The notes: generated by a model not told the origin, from the sequence alone. DNA of 64,000 nt from Brachycybe producta (GCA_036925085.1 JAUPFP010000026.1:3437058-3501057), one strand, 5' to 3'; positions 12,101 through 22,927 are shown, counted from the stretch's first letter. Program-made: numbers and translations.

Positions 12101-12920
12101 GTAACTGAATGTGCTATGTGACTTGATAAACGGTGTATGACTGTTGTCAGTCAATTTAACTAGCAACACAAAATAAAAATCAACAATGATTTAATTTTAA
12201 AAAATCGAATTGAATCATATTGAATCGGGGGAATTGTTTGCTTTTTAATTAAAATCGAATCATCAGAATCGATTAATCAAGCACTGTTGACCATCTCTGC
12301 CCAACTGTCTGAAAGTTTCTTCAAGTGATTGTCGTTGTTTGACCCGCTAAAAATACAGTGCATGAATGCCGACATTCTAATGCTAATGAAATGAAACCAG
12401 GCACAAGAATGTTCTTCTCAGTTGAGATTAACTACCAAAAAAAACCTATCAGTGCAATATTAAATAACTTTTACATTTTTTTAATACACCTTTTTCACAT
12501 TTCAGTTGGATGATTTCGGAAGTTGCATTGATGTTGTACTCGAACGGTGGTATCCAGTTGCAAACATGACTAGGTTTGTTCCGATTCGAGTATACGATTA
12601 CTACGCACCAGGTAAGAGACTCATCCGTTCAATTTATAAAATTATATTTGTGTGTGTTTTGTTTGTTGATTCGGGTTTAATTGACTGTTGGAATGTTTTC
12701 AGAACGTTTTAACGAGACAATGTTTGATATGTATCGGCTATATGCTTTGGATATATGTCAAGTGTGTGGCTCTTACCAATGTCCATACTGCCCCATCTAC
12801 AACTGGGCCGCTTTTCTCAGGCCGGTGCCACATGTTATCATCTCGGCACTCGTCGGATTACTGATGGTGCCAGTTGCGGAGATGTTTTTTGGAGGCAATC
12901 TGCTGATCGCACATAGTTGA
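179..12920 (+). CDS. Mcr: Macroglobulin complement-related protein (Mcr/TEP6-type), 3' part, 20 exons
   Basis: Exons: 179-319, 398-446, 530-643, 713-818, 889-1006, 1921-2034, 3555-3671, 3746-3874, 5050-5218, 5299-5487, 5561-5639, 5712-5892, 5972-6064, 7986-8172, 9429-9658, 9735-9896, 10629-10822, 10907-11081, 12506-12611, 12703-12920. All have AG/GT borders, and phases add up to 956 codons plus TGA. The start lies left of the window. Order of parts: a macroglobulin stretch, an LDLa module (six Cys, acidic DCEDGSDESDC end, split by an intron inside its last Cys codon), MG7-like CMQGEQVGIRV, CUB/thioester domain with AYARQLSYQTSDGAF, receptor-binding domain, and a Cys-rich tail ending in a hydrophobic helix. 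The thioester site reads GAGEN (5367-5381) where thioester proteins have GCGEQ. Loss of that Cys plus an LDLa module is the known hallmark of Drosophila Mcr, a secreted or surface protein of septate junctions and immunity. The ortholog call is by motif; membrane or lipid anchoring of the tail is inferred. Confidence 0.9.
530..818 (+). other. LDL-receptor class A module of Mcr (exon pair)
   Basis: Exon 530-643 holds five full cysteine codons of an LDLa repeat and the first base of the sixth; the Cys codon is completed by GT at the start of exon 713-818. Reading straight through the intervening 69 bases also stays open, but it would put a stray Tyr/Cys-rich stretch after the module. Splicing at GTATGG (644) restores a normal LDLa end followed by PTKDYFD. 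An LDLa module inserted among macroglobulin domains separates Mcr from ordinary TEPs and CD109. Confidence 0.85.
1336..1868 (+). repeat. Interspersed repeat, copy 1 (possible tRNA-derived SINE)
   Basis: This roughly 530-bp stretch in the Mcr intron after exon 5 recurs in the same orientation near 23438-23962. Shared blocks include the 'gctaagggctgac' start, 'aaaaatcatcaaatt', 'gagcttgct', 'ggttatggtagag' and 'aaagtatttactcgaa'. Near 1711 it has GGTTCGAGTCCTGG, a good RNA polymerase III B-box; the A-box is weak. A SINE is possible, but the tail and target duplication were not resolved. Confidence 0.55.
2256..2631. mobile_element. MITE with ~60-bp terminal inverted repeats in Mcr intron
   Basis: The left arm ('taagggtaggtttatacttc', then 'tttgctaag' and 'agctttgaagcttc') is mirrored by the right arm ending 'gggagtataaaccaactctta'. 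No protein is encoded; the minus-frame ORF across it is incidental. Non-autonomous DNA transposon, superfamily not assigned. Confidence 0.7.
2928..3399 (+). mobile_element. hAT-type MITE, copy 1, 8-bp target duplication TTAGCAAC
   Basis: The 472-bp element starts TAAGGCTGTGCCGA and ends TCGGTACAGCCTTA. Perfect 8-bp duplications (2920-2927 and 3400-3407) frame it, the hallmark of hAT transposition. It is full of CCGAT/ATCGG words and has no coding capacity. It lies in the intron before exon 3555-3671; a second copy in the opposite orientation is at 8370-8900. Confidence 0.88.
4140..4350. repeat. Degenerate repeat related to 16165-16425
   Basis: It shares 'acgaactttcaagaaacgaa', 'cccaattcatttaac'-like and 'cgatatgcaaagcat' blocks with the better-kept inverted-repeat element near 16.2 kb. 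It lies in the 3875-5049 intron of Mcr and is too decayed for exact borders. Confidence 0.5.
5367..5381 (+). other. Degenerate thioester site GAGEN in Mcr
   Basis: Codons GGT GCC GGT GAA AAT stand where active thioester proteins encode Gly-Cys-Gly-Glu-Gln. Both residues that form the internal thioester (Cys and Gln) are replaced. The surrounding exon keeps the normal fold sequence, so this is an evolved non-thioester form, not decay. The same kind of loss is known for Drosophila Mcr. Confidence 0.88.
6065..7985 (+). other. Large Mcr intron, 1.9 kb, no gene seen
   Basis: The intron runs between exons 5972-6064 and 7986-8172. It is AT-rich and contains a C-homopolymer near 7068-7082. No conserved reading frame, RNA gene or clear transposon border was found. 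The minus-strand ORFs near 7.4-7.6 kb have no recognisable motif. Confidence 0.6.
8370..8900 (-). mobile_element. hAT-type MITE, copy 2, 8-bp target duplication ATTTCTAG
   Basis: The 531-bp copy of the family at 2928-3399 is inverted here: the end that begins copy 1 ('gtgccgatcacac') is its right end ('gtgtgatcggtacagcccta'). Duplications at 8362-8369 and 8901-8908 are identical. It lies in the Mcr intron after exon 7986-8172. ORFs across it are chance frames. Confidence 0.88.
10385..10442. repeat. Perfect 22-bp inverted repeat, 14-base loop, in Mcr intron
   Basis: Arms 10385-10406 and 10421-10442 are exact reverse complements (gtgatcggcggtacaacttt core). In RNA this would be a strong, uninterrupted hairpin. 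It may be a relic of a small inverted-repeat transposon; the perfect arms suggest recent origin or constraint. The pairing stops abruptly on both sides, which is unlike a typical longer pri-miRNA stem. Confidence 0.8.
11808..11961. mobile_element. Short palindromic MITE (GGCCTTGTTTC family), copy 1
   Basis: The 154-bp element is almost wholly self-complementary: ggccttgtttccact...gaaacaaggcc, with ttcaactttttgaaaatttcaac on both sides of a short centre containing the 'cacgtgg' and 'gggcggg'-like core. It resides in the Mcr intron 11082-12505. A sister is at 20679-20838. Flanks resemble degenerate TTAA, as for piggyBac-type MITEs. Confidence 0.75.
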
Positions 12921-13863
12921 CGGGTAAAATTGATCTGAATGAGTGTTGTGTGACGCTATTATTTTTTATTATTATGATTCCATGATGTTTGAATATCGTT
13001 TTGTGATTCATGAAGTTACATGGATGACAACGAGCGATGGCAGATTTTTTGAGATTATACTTATTTTTAAGAAAGTAAGGAAGCGGAACCGTTTGAAGAA
13101 AAGTGTAGGTTTGAGAATTACAAATTTACTATTTACTCGAGTTTAAAATCTATTCATCCCATCAGTTTTTTTAAAAAAGGTTTTCTTATAACTTGTGTTT
13201 TAGTTTTAGTATTATTTTTTCAATGCGTGACAAACATTTTGTGAAATACGTCATTTTGCGGGCAAATTTGTTTTTTATGAATTTTGTCATATGGTAAGGT
13301 TTTTTTTTAAATTTTATTTCGAATAGTAATGACGCACATTTTTTTTTTCAATTGTGCTTCAATTTTGTGTGGTGTGAGTGTGTGTGTTTGACGAAGGAGG
13401 CGAAAAGAGTGAGCCTAGAAACTGTGCATATATAAGTAATGAGCTATCGTTTTTAACGAGGGCAGTTTTAAAATGGAAGCACAAAGTTTCTTGTCCAGAA
13501 TGAACAGAAAACAGCTCCAAGTGATAATTGGCGGTACCATAATAGTAATTTGTAAATATGTTAGGTATTTAATTACAAGTATTCTTCTCAAGGCTTTCAG
13601 TTTATTGAATTTAATATGACTATCTTCATTGGACAAAATAGGGAATTTAAAGAGACCGCGCAACCTTTGTAAATTTCTCATTGAAATTATTACGAGATTT
13701 ACCAAAGGATTGTCAAAATGTTTAAAATGATTTCATCGATTGAATAAAAAAAAACTTAAATCAAGTGATTTCTAACTAAAACTGCTTTAATTAACGAAAT
13801 CATTGGTAAAAAAAATAGCTAAATTACACCCATATGAAAATACTGTAGTACTCGATGTAGTCG
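12921..13863. other. 3' flank of Mcr, no gene seen
   Basis: AT-rich sequence after the Mcr stop. AATAAA occurs at about 13743, but the true poly(A) site cannot be set from sequence alone. ORFs here have no recognisable motif. Confidence 0.5.
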
Positions 13864-14043
13864 TATATCTGCCTCATCCTAAGAAGAAGATTTTGACGTC
13901 ATAAGAATCGACGAAAAATTTAGAATTGTGTAAAGATACGTTTGATATCATCTCTTTTCTATCATACTAAATGACACAATCCTAAATTTTATGGCAATTC
14001 CAACGATATCACAAGTTTTTTTTTTTTTGGAATGAGGTGGATA
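13864..14043. mobile_element. Inverted-repeat MITE (CTGCCTCATCC family), copy 1
   Basis: The left arm 'tatctgcctcatcctaag' pairs with the right arm 'ttggaatgaggtggata', and inner blocks around 'aaatttagaattgtg' / 'cacaatcctaaatttt' also pair. A related element is at 22730-22927. Confidence 0.6.
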
Positions 14044-15380
14044 GGTGGATATTACATTTTAGTAATTTGTGTGCCAATGATGTCGTTTGGTTTCCACTGC
14101 AGTCTATAATTTCGTATGCAGACAATTTTGACAATATTTGGTAAATGTGTTGATTATGTTGTTGTGATCTTAATGAGAAATTTAAACATTCAGTTTGGAA
14201 ATTTTCGGAATCAATTTGGTTTCTCATGTCATGATATAAAGTCATGTTTTATAGCAATATTTTGTAACGTGACGTGAGTAACGCCATCAACGTTAGACAG
14301 TTTGCACCACACAAACTATGCACGACAACTGCAATTTACAACAACTAGAACCAAAATAAATTTGTTTTCGTCTTTCCCATTAGAACTTCTATGATTGCTC
14401 AGAAACTTAGGTCATAAATGCATTTTGTTGTAGTTTGTGAAAGTGGTCACGTCACGTTTGGCGCAAACTAATAGCAACGACAACAACTTTGTGACATTGA
14501 AATAATATGGTGGCGCAAACTCTTATCATTTATTCAGCATGCTGATTTTGAGTAAAAAGTATTTCTAATTTATCTTATGCACACGCACGCACACGGTTAT
14601 GAAATGTTTTTATCACTGTTTGAGTTGCGAAAGAAACACCTTGTTAAGCACACGATAAACTTAACGTACAGGCCCGTACTGTTATGTCGTTTGATCCAGT
14701 TAGGCAGAACCAGCAAATGCATGCTTGAAACTTTGCTATTTTTTATATATATTTTTCTTCAAAATGACGAATTTCACAAATGATATTTGGGATGGTGGAA
14801 ATTCAGTTCAGTAAACTGGCTTTTTCAGCTTAAAATGAAGTTTAAAAAAAAAATAACCTGTGTACAAAGAGATTTATGTATAATTACAACATTAGGGTCC
14901 AAACGTATATTTTGTGCAGAAGTACGAAGGGGAGTGTAGAATCTCGCAGTTAGTTTCATTTTTTATATATATATATTTCTCGCTTGATTTGGTTAGATTA
15001 TTTTATTGGAGCAGAGACTTAATCTTATTTTTACTTTTTTTTTATACTTTTTTAATGTGTGTACTTAATATGAAATTTGATCAGCCACTTGCTGCCGATA
15101 AAAGGTTATTTTCTTATCTATTTGTTTTAATATTAAAAAAGATCTCAAATTATAAGTAATATAACAGCATAATTGTAGATAGCATTGTTTTTAAAAGTGA
15201 GAACCAAGTGTGTTTCGGTTTGATTCGCATCAATTGTCCACATCCGTTTGCCACCAACTATTCTCAATATAATAAGTGCTAAGCGCCATTTTCGGTATCT
15301 AGCAAGTTGGCATTCAAGAGGGCAGTTTGGTGGCGACAGACGAGCTGGAATACAGCAAATTTCATAATTGTCAGGGAGTC
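14044..15380. other. Intergenic, no gene seen
   Basis: AT-rich with several short chance ORFs. The 14.27-14.53 kb stretch has loosely mirrored words (gtgacgtgag / gtcacgtcac) that may be an old inverted-repeat element, but borders are not clear. Confidence 0.45.
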
Positions 15381-15384
15381 TTAA

Positions 15385-15781
15385 GCCTCGTTTTCACGGC
15401 GATAGTTATTTCGTGAGAGTAGCTGTCATGAAAGTTGCGATAGTTCACTCTCACGATAGCAACTGTCTACATGTCTTGAAGTAACGTGATAGTTCTGTCA
15501 TGACAGTGATGTTTGACAGCAAAAACCACACCAGCAGTAAAGAAATGTGATTGAGTGAGCAACTTGCCTCTCCCTACAGAAGCCAAATTTCCCTACAAGT
15601 GGTCACTCAACAACTGTTATAGTTACTATCACTGTCGCAATAGTCCTATCAACCATCTAGTCAAACGAGATAGTGTGATAGTGCTATCGCAACAGTGTGG
15701 TAATGACTATCATGTGGTCTGCACGATGATAGTTCTGGTGATAGTTGCTCTCGTGACAGCAACTATCGAAAAAACGAGGCT
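15385..15781. mobile_element. piggyBac-like MITE flanked by TTAA
   Basis: TTAA at 15381-15384 and 15782-15785 flank GCCTCGTTTTCACGGCGATAGTT at the left and its counterpart AACTATCGAAAAAACGAGGC at the right. The interior is built of repeated 'actatc/gatagt' words, giving many small hairpins. TTAA targeting is typical of piggyBac-type elements; no transposase is encoded. Confidence 0.75.
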
Positions 15782-16164
15782 TTAATCTTGAGTAGAATTT
15801 TTTTTCGGAATAGCATTTTAGCTACAGTTGCTACGAATGCGTTTTTTGGGGTAATCACTTGTTTGACGAATTCATGATGGTATCATGTCCGAACAATCAT
15901 TTATCCCGGTAGCCGTTCAATGTAACCATGGCTTTTTTCTTCTTCTTTATTCTAATCTAATTAATCTATTTCACGGCTACTAAATCTGATCGCTTGCAAT
16001 TACTAATCAGTGATCTTGTTTCTTCTTTTGAGTTTTATGTAGTTTTCATAAATGTATACTCAGTATTTCTATGTGTTGGTTTGTACTGAGTATACATCAA
16101 CATGTAAGTTTATTTTATATGCAGGGTCTGTAGTTTCCAATTTCATGCTGCGGATTCAAAAGTA

Positions 16165-16425
16165 CGGGCGAACCTCAACTTACAAACTTTCAAGAAACGA
16201 ATAATTATTGATTACATGTATGTAGGTCCATTACGGTTGCATATTGCAGGGACTAGTGCGATTTGCGACTCCCAATTCATTTAACGAACACAAACCACCG
16301 CTGTTAAAAACGTTTTACGATGCGCAAAGCATGAAAAAAAAATTCTACTTACGAACAATTCCGAATACAATTTCGAGGAACACATTTTTATGTTCGTAAA
16401 TTGGGGTTCGCCTATAGTTATTACA
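16165..16425. mobile_element. Inverted-repeat MITE (GGGCGAACC ends)
   Basis: Left end 'gggcgaacctcaacttac' and right end 'gtaaattggggttcgcc' are complementary. A decayed relative is at 4140-4350. No coding capacity. Confidence 0.65.
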
Positions 16426-16552
16426 ATTGGAAAGAAATTGGCCAAAGAAGTTTAGTGATTTTTGTATTTGTTTCTGTCAGCAACATATGGCATGACATCT
16501 AGACATTTTGTTTCAGTGTAAGCTTAATTTTTTTATTAAAAACTATAAGAGC

Positions 16553-16809
16553 GTAAGGCGGAACAGACTAATCGTAGGTTACTAGGTGACCTACACTTTA
16601 AAACTTTTTTACATTAAACTTTGTTACATTAAATTAAGCTTGTTGCAGGAGGTCTGAGGGTCACAGGTCCTATAATTTACAAAAGTGTAGGTCACTGAGT
16701 GACCCACAGTTCATATCTAAAAGTGTAGGTTGCCAAGTAACCCACAGTTCTCCAAATACTTATTTGGAAGGGTCACCTAGTGACCTACGATTAGTCTGTC
16801 CCACGTAAG
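16553..16809. mobile_element. MITE with internal repeated palindromes (GGTCACTAGGTGACC type)
   Basis: About 35-bp terminal repeats (left 'gcggaacagactaatcgtag', right 'ctacgattagtctgtccc') enclose several tandem-like versions of a 'taggt-cac-tnag-tgacc-cac' palindrome. The repeated motif makes the interior a series of alternative stem-loops. Confidence 0.7.
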
Positions 16810-17858
16810 ACTTGGTTCAGGATGAGGTGAGGTTGCTCTCTACTTCATATGTGCATTATTGTTCCTATGCACCAACTGAAGTAGATGATACTTTAGTGAC
16901 TGCATTTTGCACATTGGCAGTTAAGAGCCACCTGAAGTTACATTAACCTCGCATGGTTTGAAGCAAAGTTTGGATAAAAACAAGTGGTTCTAATGATCTA
17001 TACATTATCAGGTTAAGTTGTTAGCAGGTCAGTATTTTACCTATGGTCACGTGCTGACCTTTTAAACTACCAAGTAAATTTTGAGGCTATTGAAAACTAA
17101 ACTGTTGAAGTTAAATCGTAGGAAGTGTGAATGAAATTGAGTTCTCCTAACTGAATTACAGTAATTATTAACGATGTTGTAACTTGTTTAGATTTTTGGA
17201 CTTCATAAACATTGCTCACAAGTTCGAATAATACAAAATGATATACACGAACACCTTAATCGCCTTTCTCACAAGCATGTGAGACGAATTCTTATAATAT
17301 AGAACGCAATTTTATCACACTTTTGATTTATGCATATATATGTAGCCATTAATGAAAAAGATCCAAATTAGGACCTACGTTACTGGTTAATATTGTTTCA
17401 TGTTACTATTGATGGGCATTAGTACTTTCATTTTATTTTGATCTCTTTAGAATATCAATCATTCCGATGTTTACCATATGATATAGTTAAGGGGGGGAAA
17501 ATACACATTCCAGTTTATTGGAATCAAGAATGTTGAAACAGTGTTGGTTGTAACATTCGACAATGCCAACAAAAATAGAAATTGTTCTACTTCAGTACAT
17601 CAAAACCTGGAAATGTAAGGCTTAGCCAATGATATGCAAGTGCATATTAGAATATCTATTGTCAAGGTTTAAATCTTAAAAAAAATATTCTGTACTGGCT
17701 GCAGAATATGCATTGTTGGTTTCAACACAGGTGATTCCAATAAATGGGACTATTATTTTGCCTTTAGAAGTATAGAAAGATGGTAAAAACTAAACCAAAC
17801 ATTTAAGTAATTGCATTTTTGGCCAGTCTGTCCTTGAGAAATGTGTGGTAGGAATGTT
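16810..17858. other. Intergenic, no gene seen
   Basis: AT-rich sequence without a reading frame or repeat border that could be supported. Confidence 0.45.
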
Positions 17859-17862
17859 TTAA

Positions 17863-18646
17863 GAGGCTACATCACTAAATTACTTCGAAAAAGCTCCGCA
17901 CGGAGAGCTAGCATCGTTTTTCTATTGAACCCATAGACCTAATTGTTAAAGGAAAAAATGTTAATTTTTAAAATACACAGTCACAGCGGCAATGTTTATT
18001 TTTCATATTTAAAGTTGTCCAATATTAAGTTTTCAAAGTGCAATGTGCACCTTAAATATATGCCGATCGAGTGATAGAATGACAAACAAATTGGTAAGTG
18101 CGGTTATATTTTTAAAAAGTATTTCAAAATCGCGAATTTCTAACTCTTATGTTAAACTCCATTGAGTACGCGCTCGTAAACAAAAAACATCTATTAAAAT
18201 GCTTGTAAATACCTAAAAATTAGTTTTAAAAAATCGCAAACCACAGTGAAGCCAACAGATTGGCGCACCTTCTGCTTTTTTTCGTGTTTTTTATTTTTTA
18301 GATCTATTTTTACGAGCAATTTTAATGTATGTTTTTTTTTTCTTATTTCGGCGTACTCAATGGGGTTTTAAATAAAAGTTAGAAATTCGCGATTTTGAAA
18401 TAGTTTTTAAAAATATAACCGCACTTACCAATTTGTTTGCATATATTTAAGGTGCACATTGCACTTTGAAAACTTTAATATTGGACAACTTTAAATATGA
18501 AAAATAAACATAATATTGCCGCCGCGACTGTGTATTTTAAAAATTAACGTTTTTCCTTTAACGTCAGTTCCATGGGCTCAATAGAAATACTTTGCTAGCG
18601 TGCTTTGCGGAGATTTTTCGAAGTAAATTAGTGATGTAGCAGCCTC
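17863..18646. mobile_element. Fold-back element, TTAA-flanked, copy 1 (intact)
   Basis: The left ~300 bp ('agaggctacatcac' onward) is repeated in reverse complement as the right ~300 bp ('gtgatgtagcagcctct'), and TTAA lies at both ends (17859-17862, 18647-18650). The centre carries poly-T/A blocks. Two more copies occur at 26172-27635 and 30168-30510. The long arms and TTAA target resemble non-autonomous piggyBac-type or fold-back transposons. Confidence 0.82.
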
Positions 18647-18650
18647 TTAA

Positions 18651-19536
18651 GTATTTTCAGTAGAATTTATTTGGGTCTATCCTATACGTATCTCAAAAAT
18701 TGATAGCATACCAAATAAACATTTTGCAAAACCAATTTGAAGAGTCTCTTTTCCTGTTCCAGTTTGCGCTTTCGAATAGAGACCGGGAGAGGGGGAAAAT
18801 TTTTGGTTCCAACCAATCCCATTTGTACCACTTGTCCCCCACCCATTGCATCTAGCCTAGTTTATTCCTGTCTCATCTCTCGTGGTTTTGTGTCATCCCC
18901 TGGCATTTGTGCCAAGGTGTGATTTTATTTTTTCATTAATGGGAGCTCATTTCGGTCTCTTTAATTTTCTAATATTCTCTTAAGATTGATTATGGTACTA
19001 TTTCTTAAACTGCTTGAAAAACTAAAGTGCACTGCACATGTTGATTAGTTTTGATGTTTTGCAAAAATGGAATGTCACGTGGCAGTTCTGTAAGTTGTGG
19101 ATGCGTTTATAACATCTTTGTTATGCATAATATATTAAATCAAAATTAAGCAGTTTAAAGTGCTTTAGACGAGTGGTCTCCAAATATTTTTGGTCGTGTA
19201 CCCATACATAACAAAAAACCAAACAGGGCACGCACCCCCCAAATAAACAAAAGGTTACTTGGCAGAAACCGTTTTCCTGTCCGGTTTCTTGAGTCACCAT
19301 TTTTCTTGTTTAACGCACTTTTTGGTGCAGACAAGATTCTTACATAGCACAATTAATCAATAAAATTGAATAAATATCAATTGATTGCAAATCTCGCCCA
19401 CCCTCATGGACCGTCTCGCACATCCCACTTTGGAGACCACTCACACAGCTTTAGACATCCAGTGTGAGTGTAATATGGCTCGTTTTTACTTTGCATTGAT
19501 CTAGTTAGTATTTTGTTGCATTCATGGAAATGATTT
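18651..19536. other. Intergenic with a small inverted-repeat element at 19171-19443
   Basis: Within this stretch 'gagtggtctccaaa' (19171) and 'tttggagaccactc' (ending about 19443) form terminal inverted repeats of a roughly 270-bp MITE. No target duplication was confirmed. ORFs at 18737-18922 and 19155-19352 look incidental. Confidence 0.5.
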
Positions 19537-19918
19537 TAGAGGTGGGACGAATCCTAAATTTTCTCGAATCCGAATCCTAAAAGGTTCTCGAATCCTTCAT
19601 ATAAGAATCCTATATTGTTCATTAAGAAGCTAAAAATAAATGAAACAATAGTACATTATTAATAGTAAAAAAAGTGTGGCACTCAGGGCCGCCACAAGGT
19701 GATATTTGTAATCCGAAATTGCAACAATCGCCGTTTTTTGTTAGTGAACGCTTCTATTGGACGTCAATGGAGTTAAAACTAATTTTACCAAAGTTTTTAA
19801 CAATTTTTTTTAAAGGTAAGGATTCGAAAGATGAAAAAAACCCGAAGATTCGAGTTTTCGACTCTCGAATATTTAGCAAGAATCGCGGGATTTGAGGATT
19901 CGAATGTCCCATCCCTAA
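19537..19918. mobile_element. MITE family with AGAGGTGGGAC ends, copy 1
   Basis: Begins 'agaggtgggacgaatcctaa' and ends 'ggattcgaatgtcccatccc'; the interior has many GAATCC/GGATTC words. Similar copies are at 30524-30920 and, shortened, at 31940-32040. No protein motif in any frame. Confidence 0.7.
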
Positions 19919-20678
19919 TTTTTTTAATTAGCACAAGCTGGGGAAATATCTTCAACACAATTACTCTGAAATGCATTACCGTACTCCACAAATCATAAGG
20001 GTTGATATGACTTATGATTTTTGTTTGCATGATTACTTATTAAGTTCCTCAGTTACGTCTCTATCTTCTTAATGCATATTATTTACTTTTTTTTATTTTG
20101 TACATGTGATTGTATCACTCTTATTAATTAATATCTTATGGTTTATTGCCGCGTAGGAGTTTATTATCGATTTTGAAGATCTGATAAATTGTTAAATTGA
20201 TTAAGGGTCGAGTCAGAATGATTGCGACTAACGTAAGAAAACTTAAGTATCGCCGTAATTGTACAGTTCTTTAAATATGAAGTTAAACAACTAATGTTTA
20301 TTTGTAATTTAAAAATAAATAAATAAATTCAAAGTGTCCCTGAGTTTTGATGGGACTTTATTGTGTCGTATCGATACGACTGAAAAATCGTTATTTTAAA
20401 AAGTTATTACAGGATGTTATAGGGAAGTATCGCCTGTTTCAATGGCAAGATATAAACTAGTTCTTAAAAAAATTGTATGTGTACACAAAAAAATATTGAA
20501 ATGGTGTCGGTTTTCTAAAAATCCGATACATATCTGTATCGACCTATAAAACTACCAATACATATTGATATTGTCTTCACGAATAACAATAGTGCTGTCC
20601 AGTTTGCCTGCTTTCGTTTTGCTTTAGCTAATGCTTTGGTGATAATCACAAAGAAGAGAGCTGAGAAAAGGACAATAA

Positions 20679-20838
20679 GGCCTTGTTTTCACTGTGGCGA
20701 AAATTTGAGCTTTTTGAAAATTTCAACTACTGAAAAATTGCCTATGGTAGTGAATGGGCGGGAACCACGTGCGTTCAATTTTTCACCAGTTGAAATTTTC
20801 AAAATGTTCGAATTTTCGCCACAGCGGGAAACGAGGCA
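20679..20838. mobile_element. Short palindromic MITE (GGCCTTGTTTC family), copy 2
   Basis: About 160 bp, left 'ggccttgttttcactgtggc', right 'gccacagcgggaaacgaggc', with 'aaaatttcaact' inner arms as in 11808-11961. An ORF spanning it has no recognised motif. Confidence 0.75.
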
Positions 20839-21636
20839 TTAAGCTGCAAACAGGACAATAAAGCTCATATCCAAAACGTAAATGCCAAATGAAGAAATCA
20901 TTTCAAAGCAGTACAAATTTGGCGGACGCAAAATTAAAACATATTTGGCCAATATTGGTTCAGTTATATCGTGTGGAGAGATAGATATATGTGAGCGCAT
21001 ATTGAGTGCGCATGGGTCATTGACTCATTAACATTTTACAACTTTGTTGTATACCAGCATTTTGCCAGTAACACATGCATAGTAAAAATGTAACCAAGAA
21101 TAACTAGTATTAATTACCCATACTTTCTCCATGTATTTTTGTTACTTTTTAATTGTATTTGGGGGTCCTAATTTTCATTTATTTGGATTACACTCGTGAA
21201 TTTGTGGTAAACTGCAGTACAGGTTCAGTAATCTCTGCTATTTCTTTTGAAAAGATGTAAGGATCACTTTTCTCTTTATTGAAACAGACGAATTTGTTCT
21301 GCTTTTTTTAACAATAGAGCTGGCCAATCGGACACCACTATTGAATATTTAAACTTTTAAATTAAAAATTTCACACATTGCTGAAGTACTATATAAGAAA
21401 AATATTGCTTCAGTTATGTTTGTGTCCATTCTAATTTTTAGCGTTTTATTTCTAACAAACTTATAGGAACGATTGTGTATTAATAATTGTGTGATGGGTT
21501 ATTAATATTCCTAGCGAATTTTTTTTATATCTATAACTGCATTTCACAGATTTCTTAACAGTTGTTCTTGGTAGCTATTTTTTTTTTAATAATTTGTGGA
21601 AATATCTGTATCATTCTATTTAGTTTAGTTTTAAAG
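20839..21636. other. Intergenic, no gene seen
   Basis: AT-rich, with no supported reading frame or repeat. Confidence 0.45.
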
Positions 21637-21842
21637 ACAGGCAATTAGAAATTTGGGACAAACAGAAGTACTGGCTCCGCCCTTTTTATGACGACCGGCA
21701 ACTTCTAATTGGTTTGTTGTGTGGCTCGACGTTGAAAAGGGCGGCGCATGTGACGTCAGACTACATAACCAACCAATTAGAAGTTGCGGTCGTCATAAAA
21801 AGGGCGGAGCCAACTTGTTTGTTCCGATTTCTAATTGCCTGT
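21637..21842. mobile_element. hAT-type MITE (ACAGGCAATTAGAAAT), copy 1, TSD TTTTAAAG
   Basis: The 206-bp element has terminal repeats ACAGGCAATTAGAAAT / ATTTCTAATTGCCTGT and inner blocks 'ggctccgccctttttatgac' / its complement. Identical 8-bp duplications TTTTAAAG are at 21629-21636 and 21843-21850. A relative is at 33056-33260 and a more distant one at 34027-34203. Confidence 0.87.
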
Positions 21843-21960
21843 TTTTAAAGTGATATTTACAACGAATATAAAACTGAAGACAAAATAATGCAGAGGAACT
21901 TCTTTATGTTACGTTTACACTATTTTCACTATTAAGTATTTATAATTTGTAACTTAAGAA

Positions 21961-22535
21961 TTTTATGGTTATAGTTATATATAAAAACATAAATAGCTAA
22001 AAAAAAGCACTAAAATGTTTAATATATACGGCGTTTCGATGATACATATCGTGATATCATACATATTATATTATTGGTCTTTTTCCCTAGACAATGGAAC
22101 TCTCTTCCTGAGGAATTGGTGAATGGGGATCATTTTGATTTGTAGGAAGGACAATTATCTATTGATTGTTTATTTATGTGTGTGCTTGACAATGCTTAAG
22201 GAAGTGAAAATACTACATAATTGTACAATTAAAGAGAAGCAGTTATTAACAAACAAAATAAAAAACCGGTGGATCATTTAATTATACAATTATGTAGTAT
22301 TTTCACTTTCTGGTTTTGTAAGTAATATTTTGACGTATTTTTACTGTTGAAAAATGTATCCCAAAAATTGTCATTTTAGATTTTTAGTTTTTTCACTTGA
22401 AGATGATGATGATGATGATGATGATGATATGTAACAACATCGAAACGTCATATATATTAAACGTTTTAGTGCTTTTTTTTTAGCATTTTATGATAATTTC
22501 ATTTCTCTGACCATTGTAAACAACTATAACCATCA
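21961..22535. mobile_element. Nested inverted-repeat elements with (GAT)n tract
   Basis: Outer arms: 'atggttatagtt' and 'agcactaaaatgtttaatat' on the left pair with 'atattaaacgttttagtgct' and 'aactataaccat' on the right. An inner pair of ~30-bp arms lies at 22201-22231 and 22278-22309 ('gtgaaaatactacataattg'). A (GAT)9-10 microsatellite is at about 22400-22428. Probably one MITE inside another. Confidence 0.65.
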
Positions 22536-22729
22536 AATTATTATACTGATCTGGTCAACAACAAAAATTTTGGAAATATATTTCATCTTTAATTTATAAT
22601 TATAACTTGCTCAAAAATATGAATTAACTTCTGAATGTTTTGAGACACCCACTTCAAAACATATTCAGTCAATAGACGAACAATCGTCTCCTTGCCTAGT
22701 ATGTGAATAAATTGTGTAAATGGTTGCTG

Positions 22730-22927
22730 AATATACCTGCCTCATCCTAAGAATAAGCTTGGTGGCATCATAAGGATTGATGAAAAATTTAGAATTTGTC
22801 ATTTTGTTACTTTGTTTAAAATATTAGTCGTGTTTTTCATGTTTTTTTTTTCAGACTAAATGGTACAATTCTAAATTGTCAATCCGTGTGACGTGACAAG
22901 CTTCTTCTTAGAATGAGGCAGAGATAC
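22730..22927. mobile_element. Inverted-repeat MITE (CTGCCTCATCC family), copy 2
   Basis: Left 'tacctgcctcatcctaagaa' and right 'ttcttagaatgaggcagaga' are complementary; 'aaatttagaattgt' / 'acaattctaaatt' pair further in. Related to 13864-14043. Confidence 0.7.
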
